Assembly (NCBI GenBank): GCA_947646735.1
Contig: CANTFK010000285.1
Location: forward strand, 62,001-126,000
Direction: 5' to 3'
Length of the DNA stretch: 64,000 nucleotides
Source of the DNA: Peronospora farinosa
Lineage: Eukaryota > Oomycota > Peronosporomycetes > Peronosporales > Peronosporaceae
The notes under the pieces were generated by a model. That model had not been told where the DNA came from, did not search any database, and saw only the letters and a program-made list of their open reading frames with translations. Of the stretch, positions 1-11,885 are shown in pieces (within the stretch, counting starts at the first letter, position 1; the number at the start of each line of letters is the position of its first letter). Position numbers and translations under genes: made by a program.

Positions 1-535
1 TACAGTTTGTCTTGATGTCTTTCAACTGCTTCGCCAAATTTGTAGCAGTAGGTAGAGTATAAAAAGAGTTCATTGAATGATGACAGCGTAGTAATGGCAT
101 ACATCACTTCTTTGAACACATCAAGTGCAGCGATAATGAAGCGGCAAATAGTACCTTGTATACTTACCACTCGACGAGCTAGGCTCTCTCCAAACAGTGT
201 CTCCATTGGGGATATAACATTGTCGGACATCGGGAAAATGCACGCAAATCCTTGATAGAAGGAGCTACGAAAGCGTAGGCACGTAGAGATGTAGCACACT
301 TGTGCAGACGCTTAAAAGGCTGGGGGCAAGCAGCTCACGCACTACCATGCCTATAAGGTTGGGCTAACGTGTACATGGTCGTTGCATGCAAGTTTAAGCT
401 GCACCAAACACTACAACATGATACGCATGGTCAGCTTACAGCTCATGCCTATGTGAAGCAATCGCGCTGCAAAGATTAAGAACTAGCGCACAGTCACCTC
501 GAGAAAACGCTTCATTTTGACCTAATTCTCCACAC
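1..535. other. No gene recognised
   Basis: I see no supported gene here. Open frames are at most 60 codons and lack a recognisable domain or signal peptide. Confidence 0.5.
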
Positions 536-1476
536 TCAGTCGTGAATTGTATAGCATGTCACAATGCGCTCCAAGAAAAGCCCACACTTCTCGTATGACT
601 TTCGTGCGTGCATCTTATGAATTGCTGCCAGCTCTTCATTACACTTTGCAGCAAAACACGAATGGAAGCTCAGTTGCAATCTCTTACAACCGCTTTCCAT
701 TACGTTGTCGCTTTCGGCCTCTACCTCCTCTTTCAGTGCATCTTCCATTTGCACCTTGTCATTAATCTCAATGTCCGAAACCTTTACAGATTCTGCCTCG
801 GATTTTCACATTCGCTCTCGTCCAGTTCCTCATCATCATCAGCGTCCTCTTCCACCTTTTCTTCTTCGGCATCAGCAGCAAAACGATTTTCAACCGCGTA
901 GACGTCAGTCAGATCGGCATTGGTAGCGGCATCATGATAAGCTGCAATTTTGTCCTTTTTGGCTCTCTTCTTGCCCTTCTTGCTCTTGCGCAATTTTGCG
1001 TCGTCGCTGGCAATGTCATCAGCATCAGTCCTGTGCATACGCAACACATGCTACTTTTCAAGTTGATCAAGACGGTCACGTTCCTTGGCAACAGCGTCGC
1101 TCGGCAACATTCGTCTCTCCATTTCCTTAGCCTTAGAGACAAGTTCCCGCATTCATTTGTCAAAGACATTCATCGCCTCCAGTATCACTCGCCATTGGCA
1201 GAACTCAAGCAGTCCACGATGATCCGCAAACCCTTCAACCCATTTGTCCGTAGCATCTTCCTGCGAGTGTTCGGTTCTCTGCCACACCATCTTGTACGAT
1301 TTTGCCTTCATCACGACTTCCTGCATCACTTCTTGCATGTCTTCCTCTCCCACCTTTTCCTCCAAATTCGGGTGCATCAGTGTCTCCCTTGCCACCTCCA
1401 AAGTGGAGTTAGCTGACAATGTCCCTGTTCCATCTCCCTTCCTTCTCCGAGTCATCCTTCTCGTCCAATAACCCAT
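536..1476 (-). pseudogene. Decayed gene for a charged, acidic protein
   Basis: Minus-strand frames at 1153-1476, 784-1047 and 536-754 can be read as one degraded coding region. The first part is Arg/Lys/Glu-rich and probably helical. The middle has a basic cluster (KKGKKRAKKDK) followed by an acidic tract (EEEKVEEDADDDEELDE). The last part ends at a stop near 536. Stop codons and frame changes separate the pieces near 1150 and 1050. The alternation of basic and acidic tracts resembles nuclear or nucleolar proteins, but I recognise no family. Unrecognised introns are an alternative explanation. Confidence 0.35.
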
Positions 1477-1796
1477 TCACATTGAAAATATCGTAGTCAT
1501 TATCTGTCCTATCCTTCATGGACCATGTCGGGTCCTATTTAACGAGACGCTTGTCCTTATACACGTTGCTCGTGTTGCGGGCCTTATATGCAGCGCCGAG
1601 CGAGCGTCTTATAACGCTTGCGTCCGACTTCAGCATGCGCGGCCGGCCTGTGCCTTTCGCCTGAGGACCAATGACCTCCAGCTAAACGTTGCTGCGCGTG
1701 TCAAACGGATTACCGTGGGCTACTAGCGCGCAAGAAGCACTACTGCTTCTTCCTAGTAGACATTTTCTACCTCCGCCCTTTCTGATCACTTGACAA

Positions 1797-1818
1797 AGAG
1801 AGAGAGAGAGAGAGAAAA
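1797..1818. repeat. (GA)n microsatellite
   Basis: An uninterrupted GA dinucleotide run followed by an A-rich purine stretch. Confidence 0.85.
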
Positions 1819-1950
1819 GAAAGCACGTAAAGAGAAGACACAGACGTAGATGCCGACGAGAGTCCAAACTTTCACACTGTTGTAATATGTTCCCAAATTG
1901 AAGCCGTTAAAACATCTCACGTCCGTTTACCGATGCCAATGGTGAAACCT

Positions 1951-2121
1951 GGAAACAATGGAGAAGGGATACAACGAAGATCAGAACGGGACGAGTCGAC
2001 AAAGGGACGAATCGGGAAACAATGGAGAAGGGAAACGGCGGAGATCAGAACGGGACGAGTCTACAAAGGGACAAACCGGGGAACAATGGAGAAGGGAAAC
2101 GGCGGAGATCAGAACGGGACA
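1951..2121. repeat. 64-bp tandem repeat, about 2.7 copies
   Basis: The block beginning ggaaacaatggagaaggg recurs at about 1951, 2015 and 2079, giving a period of 64 bp. Copies differ at a few positions. Because 64 is not a multiple of three, the small open frame crossing it (1933-2124) shows a different peptide in each unit and is unlikely to be a gene. Confidence 0.85.
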
Positions 2122-3240
2122 TAGGTGACAGGGTGGCGGTTCGCAGGTTAGCTGCAGCCGCCTAAATGAAAGCTCAGTCAGAAAAGTGCACAGTGCAAGG
2201 CAAGTCGTCAGTAGCCAGGAAGAGCGAAGCTAAGTAATATATATCTTTGAGCGTCAAGAGGTATATCTATATATCTAGCATAGCTGGACGGTAGAGAAAT
2301 TGCAATAAAGAGAGATTGCAACACACACAACTGGTGAAGAGATTTGCAGGTCTGCGCACGAGTTCGACGATCAAGACCAATCAAATGGGAAAGGTATCAC
2401 GCTAGAATACAGGCGGGTAAAATTAGTCCTAATGCACAACATTGACGACGGCTTCAAAACCCAGGAGACTGATCATAAAAAGGATCAGGGTGATCTCTCT
2501 GGCTGGGTATCGGCCAATTTGAGTGAACTGAGCCGGCACAGTAGATGTATACATGCAGAAATAAAAGATAAGTACCTTGCATTGGCTGAGACAAACTTTA
2601 CTTTGGATTGCTAATCCCACTCGACAAGGCGAAATGTTTAAAGCGAGATACATCATTTCTGTCATATATGGATGAGACGCCAATTCGTCTTTGTTCTAGA
2701 GAGGACTTTTTTGCTGGCTGTTCTGCGTCGACAAGATTGGCTAGACAGGTACTAAGCTGAGACGTTGTCCCTAAACTACGGACATGCCAGTTCACCAAAG
2801 CCAGTTGCGCCATGACTCTGACGTAGGCATTTCGTTGGTTGTCGTACTTGGCTCTTCCATGCGGATGATAAACGGTCCATCGCGGGCTTATAATGTGATT
2901 CACTACTTTCAAACGAAGCACTCTTTCACAAACATCGTAATCTTAGTTTACGTCGATTTGCGTTTAGACACTGACAAAATCCAATTTGGAACTATTTGAT
3001 GAAGTGTTTAATCATACGCGCCATCAGTGTGCCTCACAGAAGTGAATACTAATGCAAATTGCTTAATAGAAACTGTTAGTCTCATATATACTTTTTATAA
3101 AAGAAAGTATAGGAATAAGATTAGCAGACAATATATCGAATTACAATTGCTATTTGCCCATCCGTAAACTGCCTTCATTCAAAAGTACGACAGATATTGA
3201 ACCGTATACCTGACGATTCGAGAGACTTATTCCCTTTTCG
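2122..3240. other. AT-rich intergenic DNA, no supported gene
   Basis: Short frames occur on both strands, the longest 107 codons at 2598-2921 on the minus strand, but none has a recognisable domain. The tract lies between the tandem repeat and the effector promoter. Confidence 0.45.
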
Positions 3241-3250
3241 TCACTTTCCA
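3241..3250 (+). promoter_or_regulatory. Oomycete initiator-like element of the effector gene
   Basis: The sequence tcactttcca fits the oomycete Inr consensus YCAYTYY. It lies about 50 nt before the ATG at 3295, a typical 5' UTR length for oomycete genes, and supports the choice of start. The flanking-promoter (FPR) half is not well conserved. Confidence 0.4.
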
Positions 3251-3294
3251 TCATCCTCGATCAGCATAAGAACTCTACCAAGGCATCTACAGTT

Positions 3295-4741
3295 ATGCAC
3301 CTTCACTTCACCACGCTATGTATGGCTATTGCTGCCTGTCGAGTCTCTCATTCGCTTGCTGCGCCATCCCGTAGCATCGCCAAATCACCTCGCTCTCTAC
3401 GTGAAGTGCCCAAAAAAAACATTTGGGGTCGGATGAGCTTGGATCCGACGAAGACGAGAGGGCTGGCGACATACCAGGTGAACTTAAAGGAATCGTAGGG
3501 GAAACAAGCGAGTTATTGGCGACGAAAACCCAGGTGGTGTATAGTTGGGACCAATTATTGGGGCCACTTCATAACGAATATAGAAGAAGGGAACTGTCTC
3601 CGTTGCTGAACAATTGGGATCAGATTTCTCAGTCGTATGAAGACGAATTGAAGAAGGCCAAAAAACAATCAGAAAAGGTATTGATGGATAGCCGGAAAGA
3701 TAGTTTGAACAACGTCGAAATAACGCTTATTGACGCGAATCAGAAGCAACAAGAGCCGCTCCTGAAACTGCAAGAAGATAGCAAATTTAAAGACCTCAGA
3801 GAATTTCTGGATAGCCGGAAACCGACAGCGTTTGAAATCGTGTCGATATCCAGCACTGAACGTCTTCAGGCTTGGCTTGGTAAGAAAGGATCACTAGACA
3901 CTCTATTTACAGTGCTGGGACTTCACAAAGCGATGGACAGAGCTGCGAACAGTCTTTTGATTAGAATGAATTTGGAAAGGTGGAATTTTGTCATGAAATA
4001 CTTGGACAACACGGGCCACTACAACTTTCAAGATACGCTTAAAGAAACTCTTATAGCTTTCTGCGGAAACGAAAAGTGGTCTACTCTCTTCTTGGAACGT
4101 CTCGTTTCCCCAAGAGACACACCAAATATACGTCAATTGAAGTGGCTACATGAGATGTGGAAACCAGAGGATATTTACGTCAAGATGAAAGTTAAAGAAG
4201 AGGATCTGTTTACGGGCTCAAATTTGGCAAAAAAATGGATTACTTACTTAGTCGCCTACAACGACTTGTACCCACAAAGTCGCACAACTCTGGGTGATGT
4301 TGTGCCTCAGTTCGAAGAAAGGTGGTTGAAGACGACCATACCTATATTAAAGAAGTATCCAAGCCAGGGTATTCAAAGGCAAATAGTAGGCGAGATCCTC
4401 AAGTCATGGGCTTATGCAAAGCCCCCCTTTCTCCTGCTGACGTTTTCGAACTTTTTAAGATACCAGGGAGTTCAGAGTTGGCAACAATGCGTTTAAAAGC
4501 ATTGAACGAGTACTTGAAATTATTCAAATGTGGAATGCTGCCGGATAAACAGTTTGCGGTCGAGAAACTGGAGAAAAGTATAAACACTATTTACAACATT
4601 AAGGATTCGCGATCAGACTTGGATCCGATCAAGCGATTCGCTGACCGCCTATATGCTCTTGGACCAAATACCTTATCTAAACGGAAACCGGAGTCTCCCC
4701 CTGAAAACGCACGTGACAGGCAACGTCCACGTGGTGAATAA
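3295..4741 (+). pseudogene. RXLR-dEER effector, interrupted by two frameshifts
   Basis: The ATG at 3295 opens a secretory signal peptide (hydrophobic core about residues 5-22, cleavage near SLA/A) followed by RSLR at residues 33-36. An acidic DEDER motif lies about 20 residues further on (3447-3461), in the -1 frame. This is the standard host-targeting arrangement of oomycete RXLR effectors. The body (frame opening at 3423) is helical and rich in Trp, Leu and Tyr, consistent with WY/LWY modules. It changes frame again near 4416-4427, just before a C6 run, and ends at 4741 with a Pro/Arg-rich tail. The first break lies in an A8 run at 3412-3419. The protein would be secreted and act inside plant cells. 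It may be a dead gene, a sequencing error in two homopolymers, or at the first site a frameshifting gene. I infer no host target. Confidence 0.75.
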
Positions 4742-6085
4742 TGCTTGTCGAGGCATCACTACGAAACTAATTCTATGTAACCTACTTGATGCTCTGGGAG
4801 AATAATGAAAAAGTTGTGCTGGATGGTATACAAACGGTGCCAATTAAAACGGTAAGAGATATTTTAATGAGAATTTTGAAAACAGGCATGTATACTGCAA
4901 GCTTAGGGTAGATGATATCATTCTGCTACTTTTAATACAATAACATGATCGCATTCTCATCGAAACAGTTACTTCTTTCAATAAGCATGTTGTACATTTT
5001 TCAATATGCCGTCCTTCGCAATACTCAACTCGGCAGTGCGGTCGAATCCTTGTAGCTCTTATTCGTTGGCCGTTTGCAAACGCAAGTGTTGGAGCCTAGG
5101 AACTCGTGTTTCAAGCATAGCCTCACCCACCAAAAACATTTAAACTTTGAAGATTCATGAGCGTATCGAGGTTTTCCATGGTGGCAGCAGGTCTCCGGCG
5201 GAGGCAAACACCTTAGTTTGATTTTTAGGCGGGATCGTCAGTCCGTTCTTCGAACTTGTCGATGGGACTAGCTCCCAGAGTTGATGAGTAAATGTTGGGC
5301 GACGTCAGAGCAAGGTAGCATTTAGTTATTCCTGTACCATTCGCGTATTTGACCAAACTGGTGTGTGCGTGGTGTACAAAGCGTCGCACAGAATAAGGAA
5401 ATTAATTGCCGTAAACCACTAACACTTGTCGTTCTACAACGCCAGATCCTCAAATGCTCAATGTCCGCGAGAACAAATTACAAAATTACCAACCGCCTAT
5501 CTTGTCACCACGTAGTATTTGCAAAGCAGCAACAAGTTCATATAGCCACATTGTTATGCTTACCAACAGGCTTGAGTTGTGATAACTAATGGCCATCGGG
5601 TGGCCCACATGTGTCCTCGATGTTGATAGCAGAAATTTCGACTGGGGCAACATAATCATCAGGTACAGTAGACGGCATGCTTTCGAGTTTGACCGGCTTA
5701 GCGTCGGCACCAAATTACATCGAAGGTCCCATTCTTCATTTTACGATGCTGTTAAGCTCCATGTCGTTCATCATAGAGAAGACGGTTGAATAATTATATC
5801 TAAAATTACGTCATGTTTGTAATTTTAGAAAATATTGCATAAATGTATTGTTAATACTTTTCTTTAGAGAAGTATTAAGTATGAGCGTTAAAAAACGGTA
5901 TTCGATAATACCGTATCATATTGGTTAGGATTCGATGCCCAATATCGCTGTGTGCACGACACGTCATGCAATAACGAAGTCTAAATTATTATTACTATTA
6001 TAGTAATTAATCTAGTGTATGGTACTTAGGGTAGGTTAAATATGATATCTTAATGCATAAATAGAAATCAATTCTCATTTTGTGT
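4742..6085. other. AT-rich DNA with short inverted repeats, no gene seen
   Basis: Frames stay below 76 codons. Near 5850-5950 short inverted repeats occur, for example arms around 5850-5880 and 5896-5918. I see no recognisable product. Confidence 0.45.
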
Positions 6086-6981
6086 AACAGGGCATCTAGC
6101 TACACGTAAACATTAAGTAATATACTTAATGTTTGGTCTAAAAGTATCCATGATTACTTTTGACCTGTCACTTGGGTGCGATACACAAACGTGATCCACT
6201 CTCGTGAATGTGATATCCATTTATGGATTCACATGAGAAGGGATGACGCTAGTTGAAGCTAGACATCGCGACGTCCCGATCTATATATATATAGCCAATC
6301 AGTAGTTAAGTATATATTTAGTTATAATTAATTGAATATAGCTCAGTCTTGAATTTGCTTAAACATACCCATCACGCACGAGAAGCCGGAAAGCTTCTAC
6401 GTGACGTCGGTGTTTTCTTGTCTTAGAAGTTCGTTGCACTCTCGCTTAAGCGAGAGAAAACTGGTGGTACGACTGCTTAAGCAGTCGACCAACCTCCTAA
6501 CCACCCTCGCACGCGAAGGTAAGACGGTATAACCGCTTCCTCGCATGTGCATAAGGTGTGTGCTAGTAGTACGAGGCAACTTCGTAGAAGTGCCCGTCTA
6601 CATTTTGAGTTATAGAAGCAAGGTCTTTACAAACTCTGTGCGTTGGTTCTCTGAACCTTAAGCTTATTGCTTGTAGACTAGAAGTCCCTTTTTAGTTCCT
6701 TAGATGTAATGGGGCACTCTCCGACTATACTGATTACAGTATAGTCTACTTTCACTGATTACAGTGAAAGCAGGTGCCTCAATTACCTCTCTTACACAAG
6801 AGGCAGAGGAAGCTTTACTTCTAAACAAACGCTTAGAAGTAGAGGAAAAGAAAAACTGTATTTAATATAGTTAACTATCTTGATAAAACTAATCTGTTAT
6901 AACCTATGTTAACTATATTAAACTACAACTATGTATGTTGACAACTTGCCCTCCACTCATTGCGCGCGTCCATCGGTCATT
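6086..6981 (-). mobile_element. LTR fragment (C-type), rich in hairpins, cut by LTR1 of element A
   Basis: It begins TGTAACAGGGCATC at 6086 and is homologous, in reverse orientation, to 26905-27481 as far as about 6598. Its distal part (about 6822-6955) is homologous to 14492-14640, beside element C, so I assign it to the element-C LTR family. It carries consecutive perfect hairpins: an 18-bp palindrome at 6439-6456, one at 6471-6486, and stems at 6723-6746 and 6749-6770 that share the loop gattac. It stops abruptly at LTR1 of element A (6982). Confidence 0.65.
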
Positions 6982-7323
6982 TGTAACGGGGCTAGAACGT
7001 ACCGTCACTAGCTTACACGTGCGCTTGAGGAAGACTCAAGCCCGAGTATTAGGTATTAAGTAAATTTAACTCTGATTTTTATTTTGGTTTTAATTCGTAC
7101 TAATTACGAAGATTTTAGTCGTAATAAATACGACAGTGTTCCCGCCTTTCGGGAACCACACAATTTCAGGTTGATTTATCATTGGTCCATATTGGGGACT
7201 TTAGGCCCAATAATAAACCAATAATAAATTACCACGCTGTGCCCGCTATTCGGGCCCAGCACCTGCCTACATATGTAATTGTTTATTTGTGTTAATGCTA
7301 TATGTGTAATGTAGCCCATTACA
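6982..7323 (-). repeat. LTR1 (3' LTR of element A)
   Basis: It starts TGTAACGGGG and ends CCCATTACA on the plus strand. It reads the same as 14150-14491 and about 95% like 21571-21911. Inside are short hairpins, for example gttcccgcctttcgggaac. It is the left, 3' LTR because gag lies at the right end of the element. Confidence 0.92.
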
Positions 7324-7336
7324 TCACCCTCTTCTC
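7324..7336 (-). other. Polypurine tract of element A
   Basis: On the minus strand the bases abutting the 3' LTR are purine-rich (agaagagggtga). This is where plus-strand DNA synthesis is primed during reverse transcription. Confidence 0.55.
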
Positions 7337-8475
7337 ATGACAGCACTCACCAACCGTGAGTGCTCAACTGTCGAAAACCCTTCGCCCACAAACGAACAAG
7401 CAATGTCCGGAGACCCAACACCCAGTCCAGCAGCACTCCCAAGATACATCAGCGGGAATGCATCAACCAGCATCATGGCGCGGCAGCTCATACCTTGGTC
7501 GCTGTACGACTTGTCCGGAGCTCACGCTCCGGACTCACTGGACATGATGCGGGACTACTTCCGCCGATTTCGAAAACTGCGCGGGAAAGGTCTTGATGGA
7601 ATCGAGCATGAAGCTCTACAACGTTCTTGGTGCGCCCTGCTGGCGGCACCACTCGCGACAGCGGAGTCGATCTCCGCGGGATCATCAGCGCAGGGCAGCG
7701 ACGCGTTCGCCTGCCCGTCCAGTTGCGCGATTCTCGCCTCGCAATCGTGATATGTATTCACCGCGACATTCTCGATCACGGCATCGATCTCGTTCGCGAC
7801 ATCGTTTGCGTTCGCGACATCGTTCTCGTTCTTGTCATCGTTCCCGTTTCCGACAACCTGAATCTCCTTACCGCTCTCGTTTGTCACGAGAGCGTTCGCG
7901 TGCTCGCCCGCCTTGGAATAGTCCGACTTCGTGGCTTCATACGACAGAACCACATCTGGAACGTCACGAAAGAGCGAGGAACTGGCCCGTATCCTGCTCG
8001 GGAGGGAATCCAAGCCAACGTACTCGGTACCTACGCACGGATGGAACCGCACGCTTCTCATGAGCCGACTGCAGTAATGGTTGTGGAGGGTCCTCGTGAC
8101 CCACAATGCGGTCTACAATCCAGCGCACCTGTCCCTCCGCATCAACAAGCGGAGGAGGGCTCTCGCGGTGGTAGAGCTGGCGTCCTGGTTGCTCAGGACG
8201 ATGTTGATCAGGCCGTGAATATAGCTGCCGATGCTCGGCTGGAGGTTGAGGCTGCCAGTGAACGTGCTGCCCAGGCGGAGAAGACTTCGAGTGAGACCCG
8301 GCAGTCGAACCGTGAACTGCTCGAGCGGATAAGGATTCTGGAGTGCCAGATGCTTGGTCAGGTTCAGACGGGATCGAGACCCCGCCCCATGTCATCGGCG
8401 CGTCGAGCGCGACGGGAAGGCCGTTCGACTTACGAACCCCTGAAGCCGGCGTCGGAGCCAAACCGTGAAGCGTAG
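7337..8475 (+). pseudogene. Opposite-strand ORF of element A: SR-rich plus coiled-coil protein
   Basis: A plus-strand frame opens with ATG at 7337, 14 nt inside the LTR. It runs to 7750 and contains a plausible globular or helical segment (MARQLIPWSLYDLSG...). A second frame (7593-8063) encodes an Arg-Ser repeat region (SRHRSRSRHR type). A third (7627-8475) ends in a heptad-rich coiled coil. In copy B the SR and coil parts are fused in one 295-codon frame, so the 5-bp deletion in copy A near 7980 broke this ORF as well as the chromodomain. The frame stops at the border of the pre-chromodomain on the other strand. I recognise no family. See the ambisense finding. Confidence 0.45.
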
Positions 8476-8881
8476 CCGGACGATATTCCTTCAGCCGCCC
8501 GACATAGAATGTCGGGTGGAGTCGCAGTGAAGAGGGGACGTCGAGTGTATAAGCGTCGCCAATTGCCTTCAGAACCTTGAATGGACCGATGAAGCGTGGC
8601 GCGAGTTTACTCGCGCCCAGATTAGTGACCGCAGAATCCCTTAAACCTTCCGTCGATAATAATACACGGTCACCTTTCTCAAACTTGCTCATGTTCTTTC
8701 TTCCATGTTTGTCAGCGTTCTCCTTCTGTAGGTCTACAGCAGTTTGTAGTGCGTCGCGTACAAACCTGGTGATAGCTTGACGTTGGAGTATATTCCGACA
8801 CAGCCATGTCATCAATTGGTCGCGCCGACTCAATCGGCGCGTAGTTGGCAGTAGGCGAACGCTTACCCGAAGACGGATCAA
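7555..8881 (-). pseudogene. Element A integrase C-terminus and chromodomain
   Basis: The frame 7964-8881 carries the gypsy integrase C-terminal motifs (KGDRVLLSTEGL, KLAPRFIGPF, HPTFYVGRL), a Pro/Ser/His-rich linker, and the start of a chromodomain (RWIVDRIV, YRVRWLGFPP). At about 7980 a sequence 5 bp shorter than in copy B replaces the TWEP aromatic motif and shifts the frame, so the chromodomain ends after GFPPEQDTG. Further tail coding is in the frame 7555-8106. A chromodomain directs integration to marked chromatin; here its aromatic cage is damaged. Confidence 0.8.
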
Positions 8882-10757
8882 TCAATGTCTGCGCAGTCCA
8901 TCGAGCTAATGGGGACGCCACGTCTGATGGCGTCAAAATGGCCGTCTTTGCCTTGGATCGTGTTACTGCATTCGCGCTCAAAATACCGTGAGCTGCACTC
9001 GATCCTTGTTTATCACCTTTATCCCCCCCCAGAGTGGAGCCACTAGGTGTTGTGGGTCGCCCCACGGCCAGGACAGTAGGAACACGAGGGTGACGAGCCG
9101 AATTCACAAAAAATGGCGTCAACCCTGTTGACGCGTGTACGGCGTTGTTGAGTGCGAACTCAGCGAGTGGTAAAAATGCACTCCAACTTGTAAATGACGT
9201 AGCATAACTCCGAAGAACATCTTCGAGGACTCGGTTCACGCGCTCGGTCTGCCCATCCGTTTCCGGATGGGCCGCAGTCGACATCAGCAGTTTTGTCCCG
9301 AGGAGCTCGAAAAGTGATGTCCAAAATGCGGACGTAAATCGCGGATCACGGTTCGAAACAATGTTTTCTGGAAGGCCATGATGACGGAACACCGCGTCGA
9401 TGAAGTGCGCCGCGGTCTCTGCCGCGGTGACCTTAGCGTGAACAGGCACGAGATGTGTCATCTTGCTGAATCTGTCAACAAAGACCAAGATGCCCGTTCG
9501 AACTTGGCTATCGGGCGCAAGCCCGAAGATGAAGTCCATCGAAACTGATCTCCAGGCCTCTGCTGCAATTGGCAACGATCGCAAGGGAGCCTGTGAAGAT
9601 GGAGATGGCTTCACACGCTGGCATATTTCGCACGCTCGGATCCAGTTGCGTACCCACTTATACATGTGGGGCCAGAAGAAGTCTCGAGACACAGCCGCGG
9701 AAGTCTTTTCGCGGCCTAAATGACCGCCAGCAGGAGCATCGTGATACTCGTGAATGATTCTTGCACGCAAATCCATGTCGTTGGCGATCACCGTGCGAGG
9801 AGCATCGAATTGGTCGATGCTATACAGAAGCAAATCGCCATCTAAACTGTATCGATGAATATGGTCGCGCTTGGTACGGGATAATGCTCCCAGTGCAGCA
9901 TCGCTAGGAGCACGCAGATACTCGATAATGTCTGCATAATCTGAGTCACCCTTGTACGCTGCGACGATCTCATCAAATAAACACGGCTCGGGTGTAACCC
10001 GAGTTAAGTTCAGCGATACACACATTGCACATCGGTCATCATCGTCCTCGTCATCAGTAGCCTGGCGACTCAGAGCAGTCCGAGGATCGTAGTCGGGACG
10101 TCGTGACAAGGCGTCAGCGAGAATATTGGTCTTGCCTGGCTTGTAATGCACGACGAAGTTGTACTCAGAGAAGAATGAGAGCCATCGTGCCATCCGTTGG
10201 GACAGGTGTGGGCTCTTCATCGCTGTGCGCAGCGATGCATGATCGGTGTACAAAGCAAACGTACTTTCACCAAGGAGATGCACGCGAAACTTGATGAGTG
10301 CATAGCGCATCGCTAATAACTCCTTGTCGTGAACCGGATAGTTCTTCTCAGCTGGCTTCATCTGTCGCGACTGATAACTCACGACTCGTTCACGGCCCTC
10401 ATCATCAAATTGCATGAGGGCACAACCGATTGCAAAATCACTGGCGTCGCAAACCACGTGGAACGGCTTGGAGTTGTCTGGTAGGACCAGGACTGGCGCT
10501 GACGCCAGGCTCTTCTTTACTGCTTCGAAGGCTGCTTGGTGCTCGGGACGCCACAACCACGTGGCGTCTTTCTTCAAGAGTGACGACAAAGGCTGGATAG
10601 AACCAGCATAATCCTTCGTATACTTGTGCAAATAATTAGCCAAGCCGAGCCACTGGCGCAGCTCCGTAGGGTTCTTGGGCGTGGGCCAAGAACAGATGGA
10701 CGACACCTTCTCTGGATCAGCTCGAACTCCCGATTTACTCACATAGCAACCTAACAC
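8712..10757 (-). pseudogene. Element A RT thumb, RNase H and integrase core
   Basis: A 681-codon frame contains the RT connection (PTELRQWLGLANYL), RNase H with FHVVCDASDFAIG and YTDHASLR, the integrase HHCC zinc-binding region (HEYHDAPAGGHLG, CEICQRVKPSP) and the DDE core. The first Asp is in SMDFIFGL and the Glu in DGQTERVNR. The second catalytic Asp, normally in SDRDPRF, is Asn (VSNRDPRF), which should abolish strand transfer. The C-terminal integrase continues in another frame near 8800, after AVSEY. A G8 run (coding strand, 9023-9030) keeps this frame open, whereas copy B has G7 and is shifted. Confidence 0.88.
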
Positions 10758-11885
10758 CGGAATCTCCGGTGCACAAAAGACACACTTCTTGAGATTTCGC
10801 GTACAACTTGTTGTCTCGCATAACTTGAAACACTTGCTTCAGGTGTTGAAGGTGAACTTGGACATCGTTGAGGTTGCCCTCGGCGCGACTATGGACGAAG
10901 ATATCGTCAAAATAACTTGGGGCAAAGTTCCGAAGAGGTCTCAACACTTGAGACACCATGCGATTGAAAGTGGCCGGAGCGTCTTCAACCCTTGTGGCAT
11001 AACCAGCCACTCCCATAACATGCCACTCGGGGTGCTCACCGCGGTGAGTGGGATATCGCTCGGGCGCATCAAAATCTGGTAAAAGCCATCGGTCAAGTCG
11101 ATGGCACTGAAGATGACACTACCTGACATGGAATTCAGCACCATGTCCTTCCTGGGAATTGGCGTTTGCGCAGGAATAGTGGCATCATTCAACTTATTGA
11201 ACACATGCACTATACGCCAGCCTCCCGTAGCCTTCTTCACGCAGAAGGTTGGACTCGAATGTGGTGAGATACTTTCACGCACATGACCCGCTTTGCGGCG
11301 GCCTTCGAAGAATGCATCAATAGCTTCGACTTGATCTCGAGGCAACGGCCACTGCCGTGTCACACAATACTTCGACCCTGGCACGAGATCAATCTCGTGC
11401 CGAACACCGCGGTCCGCAGGAAGTTCAGCCGGGATCTTGTCCGGGAACACGTCTGCATACTCACGAGCAATGTCGTAGACGGGGTTACCAGACTCTCGCA
11501 GGGCCTCCCATGACTGTGATGCAAACCTTTCTTCACGCGCAGACTTCGGCTCAGCGCTTCGAGGACGCGCCATATGCTCCTCGTTTGCCACGTTAACCAC
11601 CTCGTTGGTGATTAGACACACTTGTTCCACAGTGCCTCCCTTAAGGTCACGTAGGAAATGCTTCCAGGAAAGTCCTGGAAGACTTGTAATGGAAGACGCA
11701 TTACGAGGAGGACTCTCGACCTCGATATATTGGCGCCTTTGTGGACTCCCTTCCACGTACACGATAGCGTGGACACATTCCAACGCTAAATTCTCGGTGC
11801 TGTTGTCCCCATCGTGCTTCGAGTCACTACTCGAAGCTGGCGAACCGCAGTCAGGTGATAAACCATCACCCCCCCCTCTAGGCAC
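10735..11885 (-). pseudogene. Element A reverse transcriptase palm and fingers
   Basis: The frame 10941-11885 has [10 protein letters not shown], the hallmark start of gypsy RT, then [14 protein letters not shown] and the motif A region [13 protein letters not shown]. The frame 10735-11016 continues with the [15 protein letters not shown] helix and the active-site motif YFDD (usually YVDD or YLDD). A frameshift after MPQGL (about 10970) separates them and another near 10790 disconnects the thumb. The upstream end overlaps the protease-linker frame at a G7 run (11870-11876). Confidence 0.85.

Noticed and set aside
1933..2124. 63-codon ORF over the 64-bp tandem repeat
   Set aside because: The repeat unit is not a multiple of three, so the peptide changes frame in each unit; chance ORF.
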